A stretch of 64,000 nt of DNA from an uncultured Porphyromonadaceae bacterium (lineage in GTDB: Bacteria > Bacteroidota > Bacteroidia > Bacteroidales > Barnesiellaceae), in contig UPYI01000006.1 in NCBI GenBank assembly GCA_900538555.1, positions 62,001 to 126,000 on the forward strand, in the 5' to 3' direction. The translations under genes and the position numbers were made by a program. Below the pieces are notes generated by a model, which was not told the DNA's origin, ran no database searches, and saw only the letters and a program-made list of their open reading frames with translations. Shown here one piece after another: positions 52,796 through 62,321 of this stretch (position 1 is its first letter; each line of letters begins with the position of its first letter).

Positions 52796-53467
52796 CTACA
52801 AATGGAACAGGTAACCCAAAGAAACTAATATACTTTGATTGTGCGATGCGGAAAAGACATCGCTTTTGCTGTTTCCGAACAGATCGCCTAAACCATAATA
52901 ATAACGGGCTTCCAAAACTATCCCGTGTTTCCGTTTGATACGGAATTCGACACCGGCTCCCGCCGTAATACCATAATCGATTTTATTTTTTATATCCATC
53001 GTATATACGGGATTGATTTTGGTATTGGCAAAATCGGGTAAATCATACCGGTCGAAATTCGCATTATGCTTGCTTGCTATCAAGAACCCGATTTGTGGCC
53101 CCGCATTGATAAAGCCGCGTATCCATCTGTTCCCAAAGAAGAAATGGGTCATAAACGGAATTTCAATGTAATCGAGCGTACGGGTATAGGAGTAGGGCAA
53201 CTCTTCAAAATTCTGGTCCCAACCTCTACGAGTATAATTCGCTTCTACAATCAATCCGAAAAACTTCTCCTCGATATATCGGAACGATACGCCACCCGTA
53301 TATCCCAATAGCCAATTCTGTTTAATAGAAGGAGAAAACGAGACATTCGACAAAGTAATGCCCCCTTTTACACCGATCGTGTATTCCGGCTTATAGTTGC
53401 TCCGTTGTGCCAGCCCGCTCCAAATGCAACCGCACAAACACAGTACAAAAACAATCGTCTTTTTCAT
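52796..53467 (-). CDS. PorT-like outer-membrane beta-barrel protein
   Basis: A 223-residue protein. The ATG at 53467 is preferred because it begins the signal peptide (KKTIVFVLCLCGCIWSGLAQ). Alternating strands follow, such as IGVKGGITLSNVSFSP, GYTGGVSFRYIEEKFFGLIV and IEIPFMTHFFFGNRW, ending YGITAGAGVEFRIKRKHGIV and LVSLGYLFHL. This is the PorT-family barrel of Bacteroidetes. Some members serve T9SS, others are of unknown role. It lies 13 bases after the LysM gene on the same strand. Confidence 0.85.
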   Translation of the reverse strand: MKKTIVFVLCLCGCIWSGLAQRSNYKPEYTIGVKGGITLSNVSFSPSIKQNWLLGYTGGVSFRYIEEKFFGLIVEANYTRRGWDQNFEELPYSYTRTLDYIEIPFMTHFFFGNRWIRGFINAGPQIGFLIASKHNANFDRYDLPDFANTKINPVYTMDIKNKIDYGITAGAGVEFRIKRKHGIVLEARYYYGLGDLFGNSKSDVFSASHNQSILVSLGYLFHL

Positions 53468-53480
53468 CACGCTACACACT

Positions 53481-55577
53481 CTATTCTTTAATCTTTACGA
53501 TTTCATTGTCCGGAGTGAACCGGATAAAATAAAACGATTTGTTAATAAATCCGCTCCAACTATTGATCCGCTCAAAGACGAAATCGGTCTGAATACTTTG
53601 CGATGCCGGCAACTCCGAATAGTTCGCAAAACTTCTGCCTCCGTTTCGTATGGCTTGCAAGAAATACATACCCGTATCGAATCCCAACACGGCATATCGC
53701 GGATTGACTGCCGCCATATCTTTATTGTACCAATACAAGAATCGACGGTCGAGCATCTTCATTTCCGGAGAAAGAGGATTGGCATAAAACCGGGAAAACA
53801 GATGCGTATTCAACTTATGAAAGTCCAACAAATAGGTATTGATCTGTGTCAGCCATTCGGGATAACCGAATACCGATATCTCCTGATCTTTCCGAGCCTC
53901 TTTAAAGGCGACCAACGGAGCGATAATACGCGATAGGGTGCGTTTGCTGCCCGACAAGGGAACTACCACTAACTTCCCGTCCCGATTTTCGATGGTATCG
54001 TTCAGTTCCACAAACAGATCTTCCTCATAAGCAAAATCGAAATAGGGAATATTCTGGCGAACCAGTTCTTCCTGCAAGGCATCTACAAACTCTTTCTTGT
54101 CGTTCTCTCCGTCACGGACAAATATCACTTCGTGATCGTGAAATTCACGGATAAAACGGTCTATACTTTCAGCTGTAAGATACGAATGGGGTATATTTAA
54201 TTGGAACACCTTGGGATTCGTCAATACAGCATCATTCTTTAAAGAGAACGTATTCAAGACATTAATATTATATTTCAATCCGAAATCGGCAACCATCTTT
54301 ATCAACTCGTCCATCTCTGGCGCAATGATCAGATCCATTGTTTTCATCACCTCCTGATTCAGGATCGCCTGCACATTCATTGCCGAAGCATCCGTATCGT
54401 AAGCATAAACATTGATCGAAGCACCCTGCCGTTTCAAGCTATCCACCGCCATCAAGAACCCTTGATAGTATTCGGTGTAAAGTGCCGACCGGGCATCGAC
54501 CTCCCGATTAAGCATAAACGGCAAAATAAGTGCTACATTCGTTTCGCCGTCATTATCGTTCGGATAAAGCCGTTGATAGATAGCCTGCACATCTTCATAC
54601 GATACCTCGGGCGCATCGTTATGGGACTTTTCTTTCTTTGTAATATCCGCTTTCTGAATCGGAAGATAGACCACATCGCCTTTCTTCACTTCTCTAATAC
54701 CCGGATTATATCGTAAGATCTGATCTACCGTAAGTTTATATTTCTTGGCAATACTATGAATGGTTTCTTTCTTTTTGACAACATACTTCTTCAAAGCCTC
54801 CTTTTCATCTTTCGGCTGTTCGACCTGCACATCGGGATATTCTGCGATCGGTTTATCTGGCAAAATACGGATCACCATACCCGGACTTAAAAAAGCCGGA
54901 TTGACACCCGGGTTCTGTTTCAAGATGTTTTCTACGGATATTTGATAAGCCACCGACAACGCATACAAGGTTTCCCCGGCTTGAATCGTATGGAACAGGT
55001 ACTTCGATGTGGAAACCGTCGTATCGCGTAATGCCTGTGCAATACGCTCCCGTTCGGATATTTCCTGCAACGGCGTGCTCTCGCTCTCCAACGGTTTGGA
55101 TTGAGGAATCCGTAGGATTGCATCCGCTTTCAGTCCGTTAGCGGCATCCGGATTAAAGGCAACTATTTCATCGATGGAAACTTTATACATCCGGCTCAAC
55201 GCATACAACGTTTCGCCTCTTTTTATCGTATGTTCGAACCACGCTCCCGACGGTAAATTCTGTACATCGACCGGCGTAAATGCTACCGTGTCTTTCTTCA
55301 CCGGAGTCGGAACGCTTGCCGGGGCATGACCGGTAACCGGTATCAACAATACCTGACCGCTCTTCAATCCGTTCTGTGCCGAAGGATTATACTTGATAAC
55401 CTCTTCCTGCGATACCCCGAATTTACGGCGCAAGCTATAAAAACCCTCTGCCGATTCTACCGGATATATATAAAACTCCGCCCCATTGACGGTCTTTCGG
55501 GCAAGACTATCCGTTTGTGCAAAGCCTCCGACCGATATGGAGAGTAAGATAAACAATATATACTTTCTCAAAATCAT
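53481..55577 (-). CDS. LysM protein with C-terminal type 1 periplasmic-binding fold
   Basis: A 698-residue protein with a signal peptide (to about residue 20, SVGGFAQ). Four LysM modules follow at about 35-80, 110-155, 195-245 and 265-310 (for example KRGETLYALSRMYKVSIDEI). The C-terminal half (about 340-690) starts NVALILPFML and resembles a type 1 periplasmic-binding protein or LpoA-like domain. LysM binds peptidoglycan, so the protein probably senses or regulates wall synthesis in the periplasm. It is followed by the PorT-like gene and divergent from a T9SS cargo gene. Confidence 0.85.
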   Translation of the reverse strand: MILRKYILFILLSISVGGFAQTDSLARKTVNGAEFYIYPVESAEGFYSLRRKFGVSQEEVIKYNPSAQNGLKSGQVLLIPVTGHAPASVPTPVKKDTVAFTPVDVQNLPSGAWFEHTIKRGETLYALSRMYKVSIDEIVAFNPDAANGLKADAILRIPQSKPLESESTPLQEISERERIAQALRDTTVSTSKYLFHTIQAGETLYALSVAYQISVENILKQNPGVNPAFLSPGMVIRILPDKPIAEYPDVQVEQPKDEKEALKKYVVKKKETIHSIAKKYKLTVDQILRYNPGIREVKKGDVVYLPIQKADITKKEKSHNDAPEVSYEDVQAIYQRLYPNDNDGETNVALILPFMLNREVDARSALYTEYYQGFLMAVDSLKRQGASINVYAYDTDASAMNVQAILNQEVMKTMDLIIAPEMDELIKMVADFGLKYNINVLNTFSLKNDAVLTNPKVFQLNIPHSYLTAESIDRFIREFHDHEVIFVRDGENDKKEFVDALQEELVRQNIPYFDFAYEEDLFVELNDTIENRDGKLVVVPLSGSKRTLSRIIAPLVAFKEARKDQEISVFGYPEWLTQINTYLLDFHKLNTHLFSRFYANPLSPEMKMLDRRFLYWYNKDMAAVNPRYAVLGFDTGMYFLQAIRNGGRSFANYSELPASQSIQTDFVFERINSWSGFINKSFYFIRFTPDNEIVKIKE

Positions 55578-55694
55578 ATTTTTTGTTTCTTAAATTCAAA
55601 TTCGGATATATGCCGTCCGAAGTGTTTCAATATTATACCACAATATTCGCATTACATCAAATCATTTTTGCCGGAATACGGATATATTACATCG

Positions 55695-55725
55695 CAAAGT
55701 TAATAAAAATAATAATGTTCCCAAC
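55695..55725 (-). promoter_or_regulatory. Promoter of the LysM protein gene
   Basis: On the minus strand GTTG (55722-55725), a 19-base spacer and TAACTTTG (55695-55702). The leader is about 110 bases. Confidence 0.7.
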
Positions 55726-55770
55726 GAATATTTTTTCATGCGCTTCCAAAGCTCCGGTTTTAATGATAAT

Positions 55771-55804
55771 TTAGAAAAGAAATAAGGGAATATTTGTAAC
55801 TTTG
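55771..55804 (+). promoter_or_regulatory. Promoter of the T9SS type B cargo gene
   Basis: TAACTTTG at 55797-55804 matches the -7 consensus; a weak TTAG is at 55771-55774. Confidence 0.55.
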
Positions 55805-55886
55805 TGTCTCATTTTATCGTCCTTGCAATAAATAGGAGGTGTTATCCGTTTTTTTATTGCGGATCAAGACATACAAAAGATTTAAA

Positions 55887-57209
55887 ATGAAGAAGATATT
55901 TATATATTTCCTATTACTATTCGGATTCTTTCATACCCTGTCGGCGCAAGACACCAAAGCGTACGGCGGAGGGCATGACGGGTATCCGGTATCCGGAGCT
56001 TCCCGGTCGGCAGTGTATGTCCTCTATAATATGGACGGGGCATACATTGAATTTCAAGGAAATAACGAAAATCAGGTTACGTGGTATCGTTTCGGAGCTT
56101 CCGGAAATGCCGACACGACCCCGTTAAGCGGTACGCAAACCGGCTCTGTATTTCGACTGGATATAGCCGAAGGCGACTGTGGATACAGGGCGGAACAAAA
56201 CGGTATGACGGTAAAAGAATTTTGGATTGTAGATTACAGTAAACACCCGTTGTCCATATCGAATCTGCAACGAAACGAATCGTTCGATAACTGTTCGGAA
56301 TGGAGTATCTCGATCGAAAACCAAAGTGAAAACCTCGTTTTTTATGAAAACGATACCCGAAAAATAATTTCCAGAGAACTTTCTCTGTCTTACAATACAA
56401 TGTCTTGGGACGAAGAATCGGGATCGTTCGTGACAGAAGAAAAGATAATAGAAAACGCATTCCGTTCCGGTAATACCGAACTCGTTCCGGCTCCTCTGGT
56501 TACAACCGCTTTCACGCTATCGGGCGATGCCATGCTTCGTCAATGGGGGATACCCGTCGTTCTCGTCACCGATACGGAATATCCGGTAACGGCATTCGAT
56601 ATACATATCACAACAGAAGAAGATGCTGATGCAGAAAATGAAGGAGGCAGCCATAGTGTATTGGGCGAAGGTGCCGGGGGATCGGCTCCTGCCGAGGTGA
56701 CTTTTACGGCACATATCACCGGCTCCGTAACGCATATAGTCTGGCAATTTTCCAAGTCGTCCGAATTTACAGATGTTTTCTATACCGAGCCGATACCGTA
56801 TCCCGGCGAAGAGGAATCTTTCACTTATACATTCAAAGAGGCAGGAACGACCTACGTACGTCTGGTAACGACAAACGACTGCATGACCAATGAGAGTGAC
56901 CCGATAATCGTGGACATCGGAGAGTCGGCGATAAAAGCGCCCAATGCTTTTTCTCCGGGAGGGTCGCCGGGCATCAACGACGAATGGAAAGTGTCTTATA
57001 AATCCATCATCAAATTCAAATGCTGGATCTTCAACAAATGGGGTGTCGAAGTATGCACTCTTACCGATCCGGAACAAGGATGGGATGGGAAATACAATGG
57101 GAAATTAGTTAATCCGGGTGTATATTATTATGTTATAGAAGCCACCGGAAGCGACCAGAAAAAATACAAACTGAAAGGAAATATCAATATTATCCGTTCA
57201 AAAGAATAA
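55887..57209 (+). CDS. T9SS type B sorting-domain (CHU_C-like) secreted protein
   Basis: A 440-residue protein. The ATG at 55887 starts a signal peptide (KKIFIYFLLLFGFFHTLSAQ). The middle is beta-rich, with a PKD- or Ig-like block (about 275-350, VTFTAHITGSVTHIVWQFSK) and an acidic linker. The C-terminal about 90 residues (APNAFSPGG, then INDEW, ending RSKE) form the CHU_C / gliding-motility type B sorting domain, which sends cargo through T9SS. The function of the cargo part is unknown. A lytic transglycosylase gene follows 9 bases later. Confidence 0.82.
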   Translation: MKKIFIYFLLLFGFFHTLSAQDTKAYGGGHDGYPVSGASRSAVYVLYNMDGAYIEFQGNNENQVTWYRFGASGNADTTPLSGTQTGSVFRLDIAEGDCGYRAEQNGMTVKEFWIVDYSKHPLSISNLQRNESFDNCSEWSISIENQSENLVFYENDTRKIISRELSLSYNTMSWDEESGSFVTEEKIIENAFRSGNTELVPAPLVTTAFTLSGDAMLRQWGIPVVLVTDTEYPVTAFDIHITTEEDADAENEGGSHSVLGEGAGGSAPAEVTFTAHITGSVTHIVWQFSKSSEFTDVFYTEPIPYPGEEESFTYTFKEAGTTYVRLVTTNDCMTNESDPIIVDIGESAIKAPNAFSPGGSPGINDEWKVSYKSIIKFKCWIFNKWGVEVCTLTDPEQGWDGKYNGKLVNPGVYYYVIEATGSDQKKYKLKGNINIIRSKE

Positions 57210-57218
57210 GCCGATAAA

Positions 57219-58187
57219 ATGAAACACAATATTTTGTATCCGATGGGTTGCATGCTGATGCTTGGAACTATTGTCATAAGCAGTGCATTTACTCCCATGC
57301 GGCATAAGACGGTCGAAATGACCGATGTTCTCATCCCGGAAGTATCCTTGAAACAAACATTTGCAGGAGAAGAAGTGGATCTGAGCCGACTGGACATGTA
57401 CGAACGTTACGATCGGGAAATGACGACATTCTGCTATGCCCATTCTTTGACATCGTTGATTATCAAGCGTGCCAATCGTTATTTTCCCATATTGGATTCT
57501 ATTCTGGCACAAGAGGGCGTACCTCAGGATTTCGTATATCTGGCAGCCATAGAAAGTGTTCTGAACCCGTGTGCCGTGTCACCGATGAAAGCGGTAGGCA
57601 TGTGGCAGATCATGGCTGAAACCGGTAGGGGATTGGGATTGGAAATCAACGAATTTGTAGACGAACGGTATCACGTGGAAAAAGCGACAGTTGCCGCTTG
57701 CACCTATTTGAAAACGGCTTACGAAAAATACGGACACTGGGCTACCGCAGCCGCTTCGTATAATGCCGGTATGCACCGTATTTCACAAGAACTGGAAGCC
57801 CAACAGGCATCCACTTCATTCGATTTGTGGCTCAACGAAGAAACTTCGCGATATGTATTCCGAATTTTATGTTTGAAAGAGCTGATGTCCAATCCGTCGA
57901 AATACGGATATAAACTGACCGAAAAACAACTCTATCAACCGGTGAGATGTCATGAAGTGACAGTAGACACGGCCATACAATATTTGCCCGACTTCGCCAT
58001 AGCGCAAGGTATCACTTATGCCCAATTACGAGAGTTCAATCCGTGGTTGCGAACCAAGACTTTGCCAAATCCCGACGGGAAACAATATGTCATCAAGATT
58101 CCTGAAAAAGAGGCTCTGTTTTTGGACAAAAGGGATTTCATAACTTATCGGGACGAATGGATATATAAAAACAAGAAAAGAAAATGA
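57219..58187 (+). CDS. Lytic transglycosylase (SLT domain)
   Basis: A 322-residue protein with an N-terminal hydrophobic segment (signal or anchor, about 5-25). The SLT domain (about 85-225) has catalytic Glu112 in AAIESVLNPCAVSPMKAVGM, then TAAASYNAGMHR. It is close to MltD-type enzymes. The C-terminal part (about 245-305, QYLPDFAIAQGITYAQLREF) resembles a degenerate LysM. It cuts peptidoglycan to 1,6-anhydromuramoyl ends. The stop overlaps the start of uvrA by 4 bases (ATGA). Confidence 0.92.
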   Translation: MKHNILYPMGCMLMLGTIVISSAFTPMRHKTVEMTDVLIPEVSLKQTFAGEEVDLSRLDMYERYDREMTTFCYAHSLTSLIIKRANRYFPILDSILAQEGVPQDFVYLAAIESVLNPCAVSPMKAVGMWQIMAETGRGLGLEINEFVDERYHVEKATVAACTYLKTAYEKYGHWATAAASYNAGMHRISQELEAQQASTSFDLWLNEETSRYVFRILCLKELMSNPSKYGYKLTEKQLYQPVRCHEVTVDTAIQYLPDFAIAQGITYAQLREFNPWLRTKTLPNPDGKQYVIKIPEKEALFLDKRDFITYRDEWIYKNKKRK

Positions 58188-61006
58188 CGCAGGACGAACA
58201 GATATCCGTATATGGTGCAAGAGTGCACAATTTAAAGAATATCGATGTAGAAATTCCCCGAAATAAATTGGTTGTCGTCACCGGATTGAGCGGTAGCGGC
58301 AAATCCTCATTGGCATTCGACACTATATTTGCCGAAGGACAACGGCGTTATATCGAAACTTTTTCGGCTTATGCCCGCAATATGCTGGGCGGCATGGAAC
58401 GTCCCGATGTCGATAAGATAACGGGATTGAGCCCCGTTATATCTATCGAACAGAAAACCACCAATAAGAATCCCCGCTCCACGGTCGGAACGACTACCGA
58501 AATATTCGATTTTCTTCGGCTTCTGTACGCTCGGATAGGAGAGGCATACTCTTATGTGTCGGGCGAAAAGATGGTGAAATATACCGAAGAGAAAATCATC
58601 GATCTGATCTTGGAACATTACCGCAATCGGAAAACATATATATTGGCACCGCTGGTTCGAAACCGGAAAGGGCATTACAAAGAATTGTTCGAGCAGGTAC
58701 GTAAAAAAGGTTATCTGACGGTACGAGTCGATGGCGAATTGCGGGAAATCACGCATGGCATGAAACTGGACCGTTACAAGAACCATAACGTGGAACTTGT
58801 CGTGGATAAATTGATCGTTTCCGACAAAGATCAGAAACGGCTGCAAGACAGTGTACGTACTGCCATGAAACAGGGGAACGGGCTTATCCTGATTCTGGAC
58901 GCCGAGAGCAACCAGATCCGGCATTATAGCCGAACGTTGATGGACCCCGTCACCGGGTTGTCATACAGCGATCCGGCTCCTCATAATTTCTCGTTCAATT
59001 CGCCGCAAGGGGCTTGTCCCGAATGTAAAGGCTTAGGTTTTGTCAATATCATAGATCGAGAAAAGATCATGCCCGATCAGACCAAGTCGATTTATGAAGG
59101 AGGAATAATACCGTTAGGAAAATATAAAAACTCTTTGATATTCTGGCAGATCGAAGCGATTTGCGACAAATACGGAGTCACTTTGAAAACGCCGTTGAAA
59201 GAAATTCCGGAAGAAGCGATGAACGATATTCTGAACGGAACGGACGAACGGTTGAATATCAAGAACGAATTGTTCAACTCTTCCTCCAAATACTTTCTTA
59301 CCTACGACGGTCTGGTAAAATATATAGAGATGCAACAGCAGGACGAGGCTGGGGCATCGGCTCAGAAATGGGCGGGGCAGTTTGTCTCCAAAGCAACTTG
59401 TCCCACTTGTAACGGATTCAGGCTGAACAAAGAAGCGTTGCATTATCGTATTGCCGGGAAAAATATCGGAGAACTGACCCAAATGGACATCTCCGAATTA
59501 TACGATTGGGTCAATCACATCGAAGAAGAACTGAACAGCCAGCAACGTCTGATAGCTGCCGAAATTCTGAAAGAAATCAAAAACCGCTTGCGATTCTTGG
59601 TCGATGTCGGATTGGAATACCTGAGCCTGAACCGGGCATCCGCTACGCTCTCCGGTGGAGAGAGCCAGCGTATCCGGCTCGCTACTCAGATCGGTTCTCA
59701 GCTGGTCAATGTATTATACATACTGGACGAACCGAGTATCGGCCTTCACCAACGAGACAATACCCGGCTGATCAACTCATTGAAAAACTTACGGGATTCG
59801 GGAAACTCGATCATTGTCGTCGAACATGATAAAGAGATGATGCTCGAAGCCGATTATATAGTCGATTTAGGTCCGAAAGCAGGGCGTTTGGGCGGGAACG
59901 TAGTATTTGCCGGGACACCGCAAGAAATGCTCTCTACGGGGACGCTAACTGCCTCATATCTGAATAATCAGAGACGGATCGAATATGCGTCTGAACGCCG
60001 CCGAGGAAACGGCAAATGGATTCGCTTGTCGGGGGCTACCGGAAACAATCTGAAAAATGTCACCTTGGAACTGCCATTGGGTAAATTTATTTGCGTAACC
60101 GGCGTGTCGGGAAGCGGAAAATCGACCTTAATCAACGGGACCTTGCAACCGATCATAAGTAAAAAGTTTTATCGGTCGTCCGAAGAACCGTTAGACTATA
60201 AGGAAATAGAAGGGCTTGAAAATATCGACAAGGTCGTTACGGTAGACCAATCGCCTCTGGGACGTACACCGCGCTCCAATCCGGCGACCTATACCGGTGT
60301 GTTCTCCGATATTAGGAATGTTTTTGTCGAACTTCCCGAAGCCAAAATTCGCGGTTATAAACCTGGTAGATTCTCGTTCAATGTAGCGGCGGGACGTTGC
60401 GAAGTGTGCGGAGGAAACGGCTACAAAACGATTGAGATGAACTTCCTGCCCGATGTATTGGTGCCGTGTGAGGAATGTCATGGCAAACGGTACAATCGGG
60501 AAACACTGGAAGTCAGATTCAAGGGTAAATCGATTGCCGATGTGTTGGATATGACAATCAATCAGGCTGTCGAGTTTTTTGAGAACATCCCGGCGATACT
60601 TTCCAAAATAAAAGTACTGCAAGAGGTCGGATTGGGCTACATCAAGTTAGGACAACCCTCTACAACTTTGTCGGGAGGAGAGAGCCAGCGTGTGAAACTG
60701 GCTACCGAACTGGCAAAAAAAGATACGGGAAAGACACTTTACATTTTGGACGAACCTACAACAGGTCTGCATTTCGAGGATATTCGGGTCTTATTGAATG
60801 TGCTGAACCGATTGGTCGATAAAGGAAATACGGTATTGGTCATCGAGCATAATCTGGATGTCATCAAATCTGCCGATCATATTATCGATATGGGACCGGA
60901 AGGTGGAAAAGGGGGAGGTGAAATATTGGCAACCGGCACTCCGGAAGAAGTATGCCAAAAGCAAACATATACCACACGATATTTACGAGAGGAATTGGGA
61001 ATGTAA
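58184..61006 (+). CDS. uvrA: Excinuclease ABC subunit A
   Basis: A 940-residue damage-recognition ATPase of nucleotide excision repair. Walker A motifs GLSGSGKS (34-41) and GVSGSGKS (about 640). Both ABC signatures are TLSGGESQR, followed by D-E boxes (ILDEPSIGLH, ILDEPTTGLH). Zinc sites include CPECKGLG, CPTCNG and the second finger CEVCGGNGYK with CEECHG. Length is that of the standard UvrA1. Its ATG overlaps the stop of the transglycosylase gene. Confidence 0.98.
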   Translation: MTQDEQISVYGARVHNLKNIDVEIPRNKLVVVTGLSGSGKSSLAFDTIFAEGQRRYIETFSAYARNMLGGMERPDVDKITGLSPVISIEQKTTNKNPRSTVGTTTEIFDFLRLLYARIGEAYSYVSGEKMVKYTEEKIIDLILEHYRNRKTYILAPLVRNRKGHYKELFEQVRKKGYLTVRVDGELREITHGMKLDRYKNHNVELVVDKLIVSDKDQKRLQDSVRTAMKQGNGLILILDAESNQIRHYSRTLMDPVTGLSYSDPAPHNFSFNSPQGACPECKGLGFVNIIDREKIMPDQTKSIYEGGIIPLGKYKNSLIFWQIEAICDKYGVTLKTPLKEIPEEAMNDILNGTDERLNIKNELFNSSSKYFLTYDGLVKYIEMQQQDEAGASAQKWAGQFVSKATCPTCNGFRLNKEALHYRIAGKNIGELTQMDISELYDWVNHIEEELNSQQRLIAAEILKEIKNRLRFLVDVGLEYLSLNRASATLSGGESQRIRLATQIGSQLVNVLYILDEPSIGLHQRDNTRLINSLKNLRDSGNSIIVVEHDKEMMLEADYIVDLGPKAGRLGGNVVFAGTPQEMLSTGTLTASYLNNQRRIEYASERRRGNGKWIRLSGATGNNLKNVTLELPLGKFICVTGVSGSGKSTLINGTLQPIISKKFYRSSEEPLDYKEIEGLENIDKVVTVDQSPLGRTPRSNPATYTGVFSDIRNVFVELPEAKIRGYKPGRFSFNVAAGRCEVCGGNGYKTIEMNFLPDVLVPCEECHGKRYNRETLEVRFKGKSIADVLDMTINQAVEFFENIPAILSKIKVLQEVGLGYIKLGQPSTTLSGGESQRVKLATELAKKDTGKTLYILDEPTTGLHFEDIRVLLNVLNRLVDKGNTVLVIEHNLDVIKSADHIIDMGPEGGKGGGEILATGTPEEVCQKQTYTTRYLREELGM

Positions 61007-61772
61007 CCGATTCCTCTATTATTTTCATGATGCAAATTTTTAGGGATTACAAATGCACCATATATATATCGTCGATTTGCAAGTATAACATATTGATTAT
61101 TAATAAAATAATAAAGTAAGGAAGCCCCATTTAACTCAAAATCCGTGCAATATTTTTATTAATCACTCCCTTTATACATATCTATCACAAAGAAATCATA
61201 GAATTCAAAAATATCTTTGTCCAAAAGATTCATACGTGTTAAAAAATATATACCAGATTGCATTCACAAACCCGAATTGCTAAAATTTACAATTTATCAC
61301 GTTTACAAATGAAACTAATTTAATACAATTGTAATTCAAAATAGCAAACATTAAGAATGCAACCAACAAACACATTTGAGATATATTGAAATACGATTCT
61401 AAACAGATGGTGTATAACATGCGGTTATACAATCGTTTCGTAGAATTTAATATATTATATATCAACAAAATACACGGTTTTATTAGATTGGTTTGCGAAG
61501 TGATTTGAGCGGAAATTGATCTACCGTCCAAAATCGTGACTTTTACAAGCTACAAATAGATAATTAATGCATTATGAATCTATTAAATAAGATACATTTT
61601 CATGTGTTTTAAACGGATTGGTTACAAATCGAATTGTTTACATCGGTGCATTATGAATCACGATTGTAAATTTCAATTGTTTGTATTTGTGATTTTGTTT
61701 TGTAAAATCATTTGATTACATTTGCACTATAATTAAATTCGATTGCAAATTATTTTAACAACTTATCGAACG
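61007..61772. other. Long AT-rich intergenic region with repeated words
   Basis: 766 bases with no supportable gene. TTACAAAT occurs at 61047, 61303 and 61622. TGCATTATGAATC is present at 61568-61580 and 61647-61659. GATTACAAATGCAC (61045-61058) nearly equals GATTACATTTGCAC, which includes the regulator -7 box (61715-61728). Base composition is clearly richer in A and T than the neighbouring genes. Confidence 0.6.
61694..61724 (+). promoter_or_regulatory. Promoter of the XRE-type regulator
   Basis: TTTG at 61694-61697, a 19-base spacer and TACATTTG at 61717-61724, consensus fit; leader about 42 bases. The second copy of TGCATTATGAATC lies 35 bases upstream of the -33. Confidence 0.85.
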
Positions 61773-62276
61773 ATGATTTTCAGACTTAAACAATTCATGG
61801 AATACAAACATCTAACTGTAACACAGTTTGCTGACCTATCTCGGATCAATCGATCGAGTATGTCACAAATATTATCGGGTAGAAATAAAAAAATAAGCGA
61901 TGAAATCATCAAAGCACTGCACACCGCTTGGCCTGAATTAAATATCTCTTGGCTGTTATTCAACGAAGGCTCGATGACTACCGACAGCAACGATGAAACA
62001 AAAGTTCGTCCGATGCCGGTTCTTCCCGGAATAGACGAAGAGAATCCCGTAAATGAGTACACTCCCTCGGATTCGTCAAAATATGCCACGCATTTTGCGT
62101 CAAATCAGGGGGAAAATACAACTGCCGTATATCCACAAGCTCAAAAAACGCCTATACATCAAGACATTACAGATATACCGGTACGAAAAGAAACTCCTCA
62201 GAGGAAAGTTGTTAAAATCATGATCCTTTATTCCGATAACACATTCGAATGGTTTTCTCCCGATCAAAGCAAATAG
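61773..62276 (+). CDS. XRE-type helix-turn-helix transcriptional regulator
   Basis: A 167-residue protein. The ATG at 61773 is chosen because the helix-turn-helix follows at once: FRLKQFMEYKHLTVTQFADL, SRINRSSMSQILSGRNKKIS, then ALHTAWPELNISWLLF (about 1-65). The rest is low-complexity and charged, with a final short segment KVVKIMILYSDNTFEWF. It is probably a DNA-binding repressor or activator, perhaps of its own promoter in the AT-rich gap. PyrK follows 46 bases later, but a possible promoter box lies between. Target unknown. Confidence 0.85.
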   Translation: MIFRLKQFMEYKHLTVTQFADLSRINRSSMSQILSGRNKKISDEIIKALHTAWPELNISWLLFNEGSMTTDSNDETKVRPMPVLPGIDEENPVNEYTPSDSSKYATHFASNQGENTTAVYPQAQKTPIHQDITDIPVRKETPQRKVVKIMILYSDNTFEWFSPDQSK

Positions 62277-62321
62277 GTTGCCAAGAAATTATTACCTTTG
62301 TTCCTGAGCAAACTATTTTTT

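Larger units (their letters stand above)
55578..55886. other. Divergent promoter region between the LysM and T9SS-cargo genes
   Basis: 309 bases with no gene. It holds two back-to-back promoters (minus at 55695-55725, plus near 55771-55804). Confidence 0.6.

Noticed and set aside
61773..62276. Prophage repressor region
   Set aside because: No integrase, excisionase or phage structural genes on either side; neighbours are uvrA and pyrK.
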